From Variovorax sp. Sphag1AA (GTDB lineage: Bacteria > Pseudomonadota > Gammaproteobacteria > Burkholderiales > Burkholderiaceae_C), in NCBI RefSeq assembly GCF_014192575.1, contig NZ_JACHYC010000008.1:295922-359921 (forward strand): 64,000 nucleotides of DNA, written 5' to 3'. The notes beneath the pieces are model-generated. The model was not told the DNA's origin and did no database searches. It saw nothing but the letters and a program-made list of their open reading frames with translations. Each line of letters begins with the position of its first letter. The stretch's first letter is position 1. The translations under genes and the position numbers were made by a program. Positions 24,548 through 32,523 of this stretch are shown piece by piece.

Positions 24548-25547
24548 GCAGGTCGAGCGCCACGTCGACGATCATGTCCTCCTGGCCGCCCACCATCCGC
24601 CGCTTGCCGAGCTCGACGAGGATGTCGACCGCGGGAATGCCGTACTTGGCCGCGGCCACTTCCGAGTGCCTCAGGAAGCTCGAATACACACCCGCATAGC
24701 CCAGCGCCAGCGTTTCGCGATCGACCCGCACCGGGCGGTCCTGCAAGGGCCGCACGATGTCCTCGGCCGCATTCATCAGCGCGAACAGGTCGCAACCGTG
24801 GTTCCAGCCGAGCCGGTCCGCGGCGGCGATGAACACCTCCAGCGGCGCGTTGCCGGCGCCCGCGCCCATGCCGGCGAGGCTGGCATCGACACGGTCGCAA
24901 CCCTCTTCCACCGCCACGATCGAGTTCGCCACGCCCAGCGAGAGGTTGTGGTGCGCGTGGATGCCGATCTGCGTCTCTGCACGAAGCGTGTCGCGGAAAG
25001 CGCGGATGCGATGGCGCACGTCTTCCATGCCAAGTGCCCCACCGGAGTCGACCACGTAGCAGCAGGTCGCACCGTAGCTCTCCATGAGCCGCGCCTGCTC
25101 GGCCAGCTTCTGAGGCGTGGTCATGTGGCTCATCATCAGGAAGCCCACCGCCTCCATGCCGAGCTGGCGCGCGGTCTCGATGTGCTGCCGGCTGACATCG
25201 GCCTCGGTGCAATGCGTGGCGACGCGCACGATGCGCGCACCTGCCGCATGCGCTTCCTTCAGGTCGTGCACCGTGCCGATGCCCGGAAGCAGCAGCGTGG
25301 TGATCTTCGCGTGCTTCACCGACTCGGCGGCAGCTTCGATCCACGCCACGTCGGTGTGCGCGCCGAATCCGTAGTTGAAGCTCGATCCACGCAGGCCGTC
25401 GCCATGCGCGACCTCGATCGAGTCCACGCCGGCCGCGTCCAGCGCCTTCGCGATGGTGCGGACCTGTTCGATGCTGTACTGGTGACGGATCGCATGGCTG
25501 CCGTCGCGCAGCGTCACGTCCGAAACATAGATCTTCTTGCCGTTCAC
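24519..25547 (-). CDS. 4-hydroxy-2-oxovalerate aldolase (second copy)
   Basis: A 342-residue DRE-TIM aldolase making pyruvate plus an aldehyde, paralogous to the gene at 12569. Same motifs: VSDVTLRDGSHAI, HAHHNLSLGVANS and GKRRMVGGQEDMIVD. It is last of a minus-strand hydratase-dehydrogenase-aldolase trio and starts 11 bp after the dehydrogenase stop, with AAGGAG upstream. Confidence 0.95.
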   Translation of the reverse strand: MNGKKIYVSDVTLRDGSHAIRHQYSIEQVRTIAKALDAAGVDSIEVAHGDGLRGSSFNYGFGAHTDVAWIEAAAESVKHAKITTLLLPGIGTVHDLKEAHAAGARIVRVATHCTEADVSRQHIETARQLGMEAVGFLMMSHMTTPQKLAEQARLMESYGATCCYVVDSGGALGMEDVRHRIRAFRDTLRAETQIGIHAHHNLSLGVANSIVAVEEGCDRVDASLAGMGAGAGNAPLEVFIAAADRLGWNHGCDLFALMNAAEDIVRPLQDRPVRVDRETLALGYAGVYSSFLRHSEVAAAKYGIPAVDILVELGKRRMVGGQEDMIVDVALDLLNRRASASV

Positions 25548-25558
25548 GTTCGTCTCCT

Positions 25559-26518
25559 TCAGAGGGCGGGCTCGGCCGCCTGGGACATTCCCGAGTTGAT
25601 TCGTTCGGCGATGCGCTCGGCGGTCGAGAGCGCGGCACTGGTCATGATGTCCAGGTTACCCGCGTACGACGGCAAGTAGTGGGCTGCGCCCTCCACTTCC
25701 AGCAGCACCGTGGTCTTCAGGCCATCGACAAGGCCAATGCCCGGGATGTTCAGGCCCTGCACGCGATCGAACTGCACGTCCTGCTTCAGCCGATAGCCGG
25801 GCACGTAGCGCTGCACGGCGTCGACCATCTTCTTCACCGATTCGGCGATCAGCGACTCGCTGGCGATCTCGCTCAGCGTGTAGACGGTGTCGCGCATCAT
25901 CAACGGCGGCTCCGCCGGATTGAGCACGATGATCGCCTTGCCGCTTTCCGCACCGCCCACCGTTTGAATGGCTCTGGAGGTGGTTTCGGTGAACTCGTCG
26001 ATGTTGGCCCGCGTGCCCGGGCCCGCCGAGCGGCTCGAAATGCTCGCGACGATTTCCGCATAGCGCACCTTCGCCACGCGCGAGACAGCGGCGACGATCG
26101 GGATCGTTGCCTGCCCGCCGCAGGTCACCATGTTGACGTTGAGCTCGTCCAGGCATTCGTCCCCGTTGACGACCGGCACGCAGTACGGGCCGATGGCCGC
26201 GGGCGTCAGGTCGACCATGCGCAGATCGGCCTTGCGTTCGCGCAGGTAGCGGTCATTGAAGACGTGCGCCGATGCACTGGTGGCATCGAACACGAGCTCG
26301 ATGTCGCCGAACGCAGCCAGCCGCGCGAGGCCCTCGACGCCCTCATGCGTCGTCGCGACACCGAGGCGCTGCGCTCTTGCAAGGCCTTCAGAGGCCGCGT
26401 CGATCCCGACCATCGCGGCAAGCTCCACATGCTTGCCGTGCCGCAGGATCTTGATCATGAGATCGGTGCCGATATTGCCGCTGCCGATGATCGCGGCCTT
26501 GGTCTTCTTGCTGGACAT
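25559..26518 (-). CDS. acetaldehyde dehydrogenase (acylating), second copy
   Basis: A 319-residue acylating aldehyde dehydrogenase, paralog of the gene at 11655, with AAIIGSGNIGTDLM and NMVTCGGQATIPIV (catalytic Cys). The ATG at 26518 is preferred because GAGGA sits 9 nt upstream; another ATG at 26533 directly abuts the hydratase stop. It should channel aldehyde from the adjacent aldolase. Confidence 0.95.
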   Translation of the reverse strand: MSSKKTKAAIIGSGNIGTDLMIKILRHGKHVELAAMVGIDAASEGLARAQRLGVATTHEGVEGLARLAAFGDIELVFDATSASAHVFNDRYLRERKADLRMVDLTPAAIGPYCVPVVNGDECLDELNVNMVTCGGQATIPIVAAVSRVAKVRYAEIVASISSRSAGPGTRANIDEFTETTSRAIQTVGGAESGKAIIVLNPAEPPLMMRDTVYTLSEIASESLIAESVKKMVDAVQRYVPGYRLKQDVQFDRVQGLNIPGIGLVDGLKTTVLLEVEGAAHYLPSYAGNLDIMTSAALSTAERIAERINSGMSQAAEPAL

Positions 26519-26533
26519 TGGGGTGTTCCTCAT

Positions 26534-27322
26534 TCAAGCCGCAGCGAACGCCGTCTTCACGGCGCCCAGTCCGGCAATGGTGGTGTCGATGACGTCGCCG
26601 GGCGAGACCGCGACCATCGGGCCGAGCGCACCGGTCATGATCACGTCGCCGGCCTGCAGCGGACGACCGACCTCGGCCATCTTGCGGGCGAGCCACAGCG
26701 CCGCATTGAGCGGGTGCCCGAGGCACGCTGCTCCTACGCCGAGCGAGACGACCTCGCCCTTGCGCTCCATGAGCATCCCGCAGGTGCGCAGGTCCACTTC
26801 CGAGAGCTTCTTCGGCGAAGTGCCCAATGCATAGAGGCCCGACGAAGCGTTGTCCGCGATGGTGTCGAGCAGACGGATGTCCCAGTCGCGGATGCGGCTG
26901 CCGACGATCTCGACCGCCGGCAGCACATAGGCCACGGCAGACATCAGTTGCGACAGCGTGATCTGCTCGCCCTTCAAGTCGCGTTCGAGCACCACTGCCA
27001 CTTCGGCTTCGACCTTCGGCTGCGGCACGCGGCCGACGGCGATGGCCTCGTCCGGCGCAAGCTCCATGTCGGCAAACAGCATGCCGAAGTCCGGCGCATC
27101 GACGCCGAGTTGCTGCTGCACCGACTTCGAGGTGAGGCCGATCTTGCGGCCGGTGAGACGGCGGCCGGATTCGAGATGGAAGGCGGTGTTGAGATCCTGC
27201 ACTGCATAGGCGCCGTCCACACCCATCGCAGCCAACTCGTCGCGCAGCGGTGAAATCGGCCGGCCTTCCTGCGCCGCAGTTCGCAGCGCGGCAGCCATGC
27301 GTTCGATCGTCGATGTGTTCAT
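26534..27322 (-). CDS. 2-oxopent-4-enoate hydratase (second copy)
   Basis: A 262-residue MhpD-family hydratase with GRKIGLTSKSVQQQLGVD, QPKVEAEVAVVLERDL, VLPAIEVVGSRIRDWDIRL and DNASSGLYALG. It begins the lower-pathway trio. No ring-cleavage dioxygenase or hydrolase precedes it; the next upstream gene encodes a YciI-like protein 7 bp away. Confidence 0.93.
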   Translation of the reverse strand: MNTSTIERMAAALRTAAQEGRPISPLRDELAAMGVDGAYAVQDLNTAFHLESGRRLTGRKIGLTSKSVQQQLGVDAPDFGMLFADMELAPDEAIAVGRVPQPKVEAEVAVVLERDLKGEQITLSQLMSAVAYVLPAVEIVGSRIRDWDIRLLDTIADNASSGLYALGTSPKKLSEVDLRTCGMLMERKGEVVSLGVGAACLGHPLNAALWLARKMAEVGRPLQAGDVIMTGALGPMVAVSPGDVIDTTIAGLGAVKTAFAAA

Positions 27323-27329
27323 GCGAGCC

Positions 27330-27623
27330 TCACAGCGCCGGTGTCAGATGGAGGGGATTCGAGAACACCGGAGTCCACGGCTTCATGACGACCTTGCGGA
27401 ACAGCGATGCCTTGGCGAACGGATCGTTGGCGGCCAGCTTCGTGGCCTCGTCCTCGTTGGGAACGTCGTAGACGAACAGCGCACCGCTGCCGTCCGCGAA
27501 CGGGCCGGCCAGCACCAGCCGCCCCTGCTGCAGCAGATCCTGCAGATAGGCCCGGTGCGCGGGCCGCGTTGCCGCGATCCGCTCGGGCTCGCGGTTGTAT
27601 TCGACGAAGGCTGTGAATTTCAT
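27330..27623 (-). CDS. YciI-like protein
   Basis: A 97-residue ferredoxin-like alpha/beta barrel protein of the YciI family. Family features: MKFTAFVEYNREPERIAATRPAHRAYLQDLLQQGRL with the conserved His, GPFADGSGALFVYDV, and NDPFAKASLFRKVVMKPW. Related proteins such as muconolactone isomerase-like and chloromuconolactone-processing enzymes act on ring-cleavage products, so it may supply the missing isomerase/hydrolase-type step here. That is inference. It lies 7 bp after the TRAP permease gene. Confidence 0.88.
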   Translation of the reverse strand: MKFTAFVEYNREPERIAATRPAHRAYLQDLLQQGRLVLAGPFADGSGALFVYDVPNEDEATKLAANDPFAKASLFRKVVMKPWTPVFSNPLHLTPAL

Positions 27624-27630
27624 GGGAGCG

Positions 27631-29523
27631 TTACCTGTTGAGAAAACCGATGGAGATCCACGGCACCGCCGCCACCAGCACCGTGCCGATGAACAGCGAA
27701 GCCATGTAGAGCCAGATGTGCCGCACGCCTTCGCTCGGGCTGGTGCGGCTGATCGCGCAGGCTGCGTAGTAGCCCACGCCGAAAGGCGGCGCGAAGAGGC
27801 CGATGCCCATCGCCAGCACGACCACCATCGCGTAGTGAACGTCGTGGATGCCGAGCTGGCGCGCGATCGGGAACAGCAGCGGCCCGAAGAGCACGATGGC
27901 GGGTATGCCTTCGAGCACACTGCCCAGAAGGACGAAGGCCAGGATCGAGACCGCCATGAAGCCGATCGCGCCTCCCGGCAGCGCTGCCATCGCGGCCGCG
28001 AGGTCGCTCGAGAAGCCGGACTGCGTCAGCGCCCAGGCCATGCCGGTCGCCGTGCCGATGATGAGCAGGATCGCGCCGGACAGCGCCGCCGTTTCGATCA
28101 ATGCCGGCCACACGCGGCGGAGGTCGAACTTGCGATACACAAGCAGGCCTGCCAAAACCGCGTAGACGATGCCGATGGTCGAGACCTCGGTCGCGGTCGC
28201 GACGCCCTCCACCACAGCGGCGCGGATCACGAAAGGCAGTGCGAGTGCCGGCAGCGCGACGACGAAGCTCTTGCCCACGGTGCGCCACTGCACCCGTGCC
28301 ACGGTCGGCCCGCCAGCCTTTCGGGCGCGCCACCACACCACGAGACCGAGCATGGCCGCGAGCACCACGCCCGGAAGCAATCCACCAGTGAACAGATCCG
28401 CGATCGAGATCCCCATCACCGAGCCGATCGTGATGAGCACCAGGCTCGGCGGGATGGTCTCGGTCTGCGCACCGGTCGCGGACAGAAGCGCGACCATCTC
28501 GCCGTCCTTCGCGCCGCGCTCCTTCATCTCGGGGAAGAGCACCGGCGCCACCGCAGCCATGTCGGCCGCCTTGGAACCCGAGATGCCCGACACGAGGTAC
28601 ATCGCGCCGATCAGCACGTACGAGAGGCCGCCGCGCACATGCCCCAGCAGGTTGGCGAGAAACTGCACCATCGCCCGCGCCATCGACGTCATCTCGATCA
28701 GCACGCCGAGGAACACGAAGAGCGGCACTGAAAGAAGGATCAGGTGCGACATGCCTTCATCCATGCGACCGACGATCACCATGGTCGGCGTCGACGTGGT
28801 CAGCGCGAGATACCCGAAGGTGGCAAGGCCGAACGAGAACGCGATCGGCACGCCGGCAAACACCAGCAACCCGACGATCACCACGAAGAACACCAGCAGG
28901 TTTGCATTGCCGAGCCCCTGCAGCATGGGCTGCAGCGCTACCAGCCCGCCCACGATCGCGCCGCAGACGAGCACCGCGGCCAGCGCCATGCGGCGGCTGG
29001 ACGTGGCGAGCAGCCGCACCACGCTCATCAGCAGGATCAACCCGATGCCGACCGGCAGCGCCGCCGCGCGCCAGGCGTTGGAGATATCGAGTGCGGGCAT
29101 GGTGACCATGGCTTCTTCGCTCGCGAACTCGAACGCCGGATGCGCCACCAGGGCAAGCCAGGTCATCGCAGCGACAGTCGCGACGAGTTCGAGGAAGTTG
29201 CGCGTGGCCGGCTGCGCCTTGTCCACCAGGGCAGTCATCCGCATGTGGCTGCCACGCCTGAACGCGACCGCGGCACCGAACATGATGAGCCAGATGAAGA
29301 GGAGCGATGCCAGTTCGTCGGCCCACACCAGCGGGCTGTGCAGCAGGTAGCGGCTGACGACGCCGCTGAAGAGCACGACGATTTCCGCGAGCACGAGCAG
29401 GGCCGCCGGCACTTCGCACAGCATGCCCAGCGCCTTGTCGGCCAGTTGAAGAACCCCCGCGGGCGCGCCCGCTTCAGGCGTATCGACGAGCCGCCGATGA
29501 ATCTCGACCGCATGCGTAGACAT
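27631..29523 (-). CDS. TRAP transporter DctQ-DctM fusion permease
   Basis: A 630-residue integral membrane protein. Residues about 1-190 form the small DctQ domain (AEIVVLFSGVVSRYLLHSPLVWADELASLLFIWLIMFG is typical), fused to a DctM domain from about residue 200 (VFFVVIVGLLVFAGVPIAFSFGL to the GLFAPPFGVGYYAACAIS signature). It imports organic acids with Na+ using the binding protein at 30152. Twelve or more membrane helices are expected in the DctM part. Confidence 0.95.
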   Translation of the reverse strand: MSTHAVEIHRRLVDTPEAGAPAGVLQLADKALGMLCEVPAALLVLAEIVVLFSGVVSRYLLHSPLVWADELASLLFIWLIMFGAAVAFRRGSHMRMTALVDKAQPATRNFLELVATVAAMTWLALVAHPAFEFASEEAMVTMPALDISNAWRAAALPVGIGLILLMSVVRLLATSSRRMALAAVLVCGAIVGGLVALQPMLQGLGNANLLVFFVVIVGLLVFAGVPIAFSFGLATFGYLALTTSTPTMVIVGRMDEGMSHLILLSVPLFVFLGVLIEMTSMARAMVQFLANLLGHVRGGLSYVLIGAMYLVSGISGSKAADMAAVAPVLFPEMKERGAKDGEMVALLSATGAQTETIPPSLVLITIGSVMGISIADLFTGGLLPGVVLAAMLGLVVWWRARKAGGPTVARVQWRTVGKSFVVALPALALPFVIRAAVVEGVATATEVSTIGIVYAVLAGLLVYRKFDLRRVWPALIETAALSGAILLIIGTATGMAWALTQSGFSSDLAAAMAALPGGAIGFMAVSILAFVLLGSVLEGIPAIVLFGPLLFPIARQLGIHDVHYAMVVVLAMGIGLFAPPFGVGYYAACAISRTSPSEGVRHIWLYMASLFIGTVLVAAVPWISIGFLNR

Positions 29524-29535
29524 GGCCGCGCTCCT

Positions 29536-30057
29536 TCACTGCGGCTGCGGCAGGCCGAGGACGTTGGCCTGGATTTCCGGATCGACGAAGCGCTCCAGCC
29601 GCTCCGGGTGCACGACCACCGTGACTTCGCACGAGCCGGTGCCGACCGTGAGCCCCAGCAGATGACCGCCCGCGCCGTTGAAGGTACCGTCGGTCACCGT
29701 GCCGTGCGCATGGATCGAGGGCTTGCCCTCCTTCCACGCGATCGAGCCCGTCATGTTCGCCATCTCGACATTGCGGAAGGTCTTGGGGTCGAACTGCTTG
29801 CGGGCGAAGTCGTAGAAGCCGAAGGTGGCTTCCGACATGAAGCCGATGCCGGTGAAGCTGGCGCTCGGGATCTTCTCCGCCTGCGCGAGCTGCTCGAGGT
29901 TTTGCAGGACGTTGTCGCCCCGGCGAAGCACCATGAGGTAGCCGGTAGGCGTCTTCATGTACTTGCCCTTGAGGTCTTGCGCCACTGCAGCCGGCGTGAC
30001 CGAAGTGATGGCCAAGGCCAAAGCGCCGAAGGTTGCGAGTCGAACGAATGCTTTCAT
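29536..30057 (-). CDS. secreted PPC/DUF296-domain protein
   Basis: A 173-residue protein with a signal peptide (MKAFVRLATFGALALAITSVTPAAVAQ) followed by a PPC (plants-and-prokaryotes-conserved, DUF296) domain: GYLMVLRRGDNVLQNLEQLAQ, SASFTGIGFMSEATFGFYD, HAHGTVTDGTFNGAGGHLLG. Metal-type His residues H116, H118 and H132 are retained. The domain is usually described as DNA-associated in plant AT-hook proteins, but an exported copy cannot bind chromosomal DNA; a small-molecule or enzymatic role beside the TRAP transporter is likelier. Paralog at 32050 lacks the signal. Confidence 0.85.
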   Translation of the reverse strand: MKAFVRLATFGALALAITSVTPAAVAQDLKGKYMKTPTGYLMVLRRGDNVLQNLEQLAQAEKIPSASFTGIGFMSEATFGFYDFARKQFDPKTFRNVEMANMTGSIAWKEGKPSIHAHGTVTDGTFNGAGGHLLGLTVGTGSCEVTVVVHPERLERFVDPEIQANVLGLPQPQ

Positions 30058-30151
30058 GATGTCTCCTTAAAAGTCGTGAGTGAGTTCTGCCGCGGTCGCC
30101 GGCACGGAGCCGGAGACCGAATCGATCACTTGAGGAAATGGATGAAGAGGG

Positions 30152-31189
30152 CTACGCGAGTTGGCCCGCGTACTTCTCGAGCAGGGCCCAGGTTTCCGCC
30201 GGGAACTTCTTCTTCCAGTCGCTGTAGAAGCCCGCCTTGCTCAGGTAGGCGCGGAAGCCGTCGAGCTCGGGCTGGTTGAACACCATGCCGCGGCCCTTGA
30301 GCTCATCGCGCAGGCGAGTGTTCAGCGCATCGACCGCCTGGCGCTGCTTGACGGCGTAGGCATCGAAGGTCGTCGATGCGATCTGGCGCAGGTCCTCGGG
30401 CAGCGCATTCCAGGTGCGGAGGTTGCCGACGAGCCAGAAGCCGTCCCACACATGCGAGGTCAGCGAGCAGTACTTCTGCACCTCGTAGAGCCGCTGCGTC
30501 TCCAGGATGGTCAGTGGGTTCTCCTGGCCGTCGACCACACGGGTCTGCAGCGCGGTGTAGGTCTCCGCCATGTTGATGCCGGCCGGCGCGGCGCCAAAGG
30601 CCTTGAACAGCGAAGTGAGCGCGGGACTGAGCGGCACGCGGATCTTGAAGCCGCTCAGGTCCTGCGGCGACTGGATCTGCCGGCTGCTGCTGGTCACCTG
30701 GCGGAAGCCGTGGTCCCAGATCTTCGACTGGGGAATCAGGTTGACCTTCGCGAAGGCGGCACGGATGTGCGCGCCGAGATCGCCGTCCATCGCTTTCCAG
30801 ACATGGTCGTAGCTCGGGAATGCGAATCCGACGCCGCTGATCGATGCCGCCGGCACCAGCGTGCCCCAGATGAGGCCCGCGGTACTCACGAAGTCGATCG
30901 CACCCGAACGCACCTGCGAGATCATGTCGGTGTCGCTGCCCAACTGGCTGTTGGGGAACACCTGGATATTGAGCCTGCCACTGGACGCGCGGCCGATCTC
31001 GGCGGCGGCCGCCGTCAGGTTCGCGGTAGTCGGATGGGTGGGCGCCAGCGCGATGCCCAGCTTGTAGTTGAAGGTCTGCCCCGCCGAGCGCGCCGGTGTA
31101 CTCAGCATCAACGCCGGCGCCGCTGTCGCGGCCGCGATGGCAACACCTCGCCCGAGCACCAGGCGGCGCCCTTTATCGAATCCACTCAT
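30152..31189 (-). CDS. dctP: TRAP transporter substrate-binding protein DctP
   Basis: A 345-residue periplasmic receptor. The N-terminal signal contains GRRLVLGRG, possibly Tat-type, cleaved near ARSAGQ. The family signature GFKIRVPLSPALTSLFKAFGAAP contains the conserved Arg that binds substrate carboxylate. A DGQENPLTI block follows. Together with the DctQM fusion at 27631 it makes a complete TRAP system; the secreted PPC gene lies between them. Confidence 0.94.
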   Translation of the reverse strand: MSGFDKGRRLVLGRGVAIAAATAAPALMLSTPARSAGQTFNYKLGIALAPTHPTTANLTAAAAEIGRASSGRLNIQVFPNSQLGSDTDMISQVRSGAIDFVSTAGLIWGTLVPAASISGVGFAFPSYDHVWKAMDGDLGAHIRAAFAKVNLIPQSKIWDHGFRQVTSSSRQIQSPQDLSGFKIRVPLSPALTSLFKAFGAAPAGINMAETYTALQTRVVDGQENPLTILETQRLYEVQKYCSLTSHVWDGFWLVGNLRTWNALPEDLRQIASTTFDAYAVKQRQAVDALNTRLRDELKGRGMVFNQPELDGFRAYLSKAGFYSDWKKKFPAETWALLEKYAGQLA

Positions 31190-31244
31190 GATTTGTCTCC
31201 TGTCGTTGGTCTCTTGCCGGTCTCTTGTGCGTTCTTCTCTCGGA

Positions 31245-31577
31245 CTAGACAGTCGCCGTCTTGCGGTTGCTGAGGTACTTCGAGAAGCTCCTCGCGCCGT
31301 CCCAGTCCTGGATCAGCGTCAGCCGCCGCTTGAGGAAGAGTCCGTCGGCCACGCGCTCAGCGAAAGCCTCGAAGGTCTCAGTCGGGTCGTCGATCTCGAA
31401 GACGAAGTACACCTTCGCCTCTTCGTTCGAAAGCCATGGGCCCGCCAGCAGCTTGAGGTCGCCGGGCAGGTTGTGCGGCTTCACGCCGACGCGCAGCTTG
31501 CCGAGGAAATCGACGACGCCTTGCATCGTCCGGGGCGACATGTCGCGCAGCCACACTTCGTTGAAGAACTTGGGCAT
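31245..31577 (-). CDS. small uncharacterised protein, DUF3303-like, paralog A
   Basis: A 110-residue soluble protein of unknown function. It closely resembles its neighbour at 31607: both have (F/L)NEVWL at the start, NLPxDL, AGPWLSxEEAKVxFxFEIDDP in the middle and a basic (R/K)RxLTL segment. The middle pattern recalls the DUF3303 / dimeric alpha-beta barrel group. The ATG at 31577 has AAGGAG upstream. It sits between the TRAP receptor gene and its own paralog. Confidence 0.75.
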   Translation of the reverse strand: MPKFFNEVWLRDMSPRTMQGVVDFLGKLRVGVKPHNLPGDLKLLAGPWLSNEEAKVYFVFEIDDPTETFEAFAERVADGLFLKRRLTLIQDWDGARSFSKYLSNRKTATV

Positions 31578-31606
31578 TTCGGTTTCTCCTTGTCTCTGTT
31601 TGGTGT

Positions 31607-31924
31607 TCAGGCCGTCGTCACGCGATCGGTGTAGGCCTTCATCTGGTCCCACCCGGAAAGCAGCGTGAGCTTGCGTCGGGCGAAGAGCCCACTCACCACA
31701 CGCTCGGCGTAGGCATCGAACATGGTCGACGGGTCGTCGATCTCGAAGATGAACATCACCTTCGCCTCCTCCGCCGAGAGCCACGGGCCCGCGACCATGC
31801 GCAGGTCGGGCGGAAGGTTGTCGGGCTTGGTGCCGACACTCAGATTGCCGAAGAAGGCCACCGCCTCCTCCATGACCTCGGGCTTGATGTCCCCGAGCCA
31901 GACTTCGTTGAGAAACAAAGGCAT
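31607..31924 (-). CDS. small uncharacterised protein, DUF3303-like, paralog B
   Basis: A 105-residue soluble protein, tandem paralog of the gene at 31245, beginning MPLFLNEVWLGDIKPEVMEE and sharing NLPPDLRMVAGPWLS. The ATG at 31924 has AGGAG upstream. It is the first gene of the minus-strand TRAP cluster and divergent from the cytosolic PPC gene at 32050, with 125 bp between. Two adjacent copies hint at a heterodimer or at divergence toward two substrates. Confidence 0.75.
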   Translation of the reverse strand: MPLFLNEVWLGDIKPEVMEEAVAFFGNLSVGTKPDNLPPDLRMVAGPWLSAEEAKVMFIFEIDDPSTMFDAYAERVVSGLFARRKLTLLSGWDQMKAYTDRVTTA

Positions 31925-32049
31925 CGCTGTCTCCTGATCTGTTTTCGTGTCGCACCCTGCGACGCGATGGCGCAAGAGTAGGAAATGGCGGCGATGCGTC
32001 ATAGACTCAAAACGAGATATCAGCCTTTCCGCACCCAGGAGACGATCCA

Positions 32050-32523
32050 ATGACCGCACCCGACGCCACCCGCTTCATGGCCACCGACAGCGGCTACCTC
32101 ATGGTGCTTCGCCAGGGGGACGACGTCTTCGCGAACCTGGTCGACCTGACGCGGAGCATGAACATCCCGAGCGCGAGCCTCGTCGGCCTCGGCTTCGGCC
32201 ATGCAACCTTCGGCTTCTGGGATGCGCAGCAGCGCAGGTTCAACCCGCGCCGCTTCGACAACGTCGAGATCGGCAGCCTCGTCGGAAGCCTCGCCTGGAA
32301 GGACGGCGAGCCCCTGCCCCATCTGCATGCGGTGGCTTGCGACAGCAGCTTCGCCGCGCACGGCGGGCATTTGCTGGCGCTGGAAGTCGGCACGGGTTCA
32401 ATGGAACTCGCGATCACGGTGCATCGGCACCGTCTTGAGCGCCGCACCGATGCATCTACTGGCGCAAATGTGCTGGACCTGTGCGGGGCCGCACTCGGCA
32501 GTGGCTTCGAGGCATCCACATGA
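32050..32523 (+). CDS. cytosolic PPC/DUF296-domain protein
   Basis: A 157-residue PPC-domain protein without signal peptide, paralogous to the secreted protein at 29536 (GYLMVLRQGDDVFANLVDL; HATFGFWDAQQRRFNPRRFDNVE; HAVACDSSFAAHGGHLLALEVGTGSMEL). Likely metal His residues are H91, H93 and H107. Its stop overlaps the start of the DUF3095 gene (ATGA), so the two are translated together. Confidence 0.85.
   Translation: MTAPDATRFMATDSGYLMVLRQGDDVFANLVDLTRSMNIPSASLVGLGFGHATFGFWDAQQRRFNPRRFDNVEIGSLVGSLAWKDGEPLPHLHAVACDSSFAAHGGHLLALEVGTGSMELAITVHRHRLERRTDASTGANVLDLCGAALGSGFEAST

Noticed and set aside
25679..27253. 524-codon plus-strand frame antisense to the second lower-pathway trio
   Set aside because: His/Arg/Asp-rich composition and no domain; the minus-strand enzymes are unmistakable.
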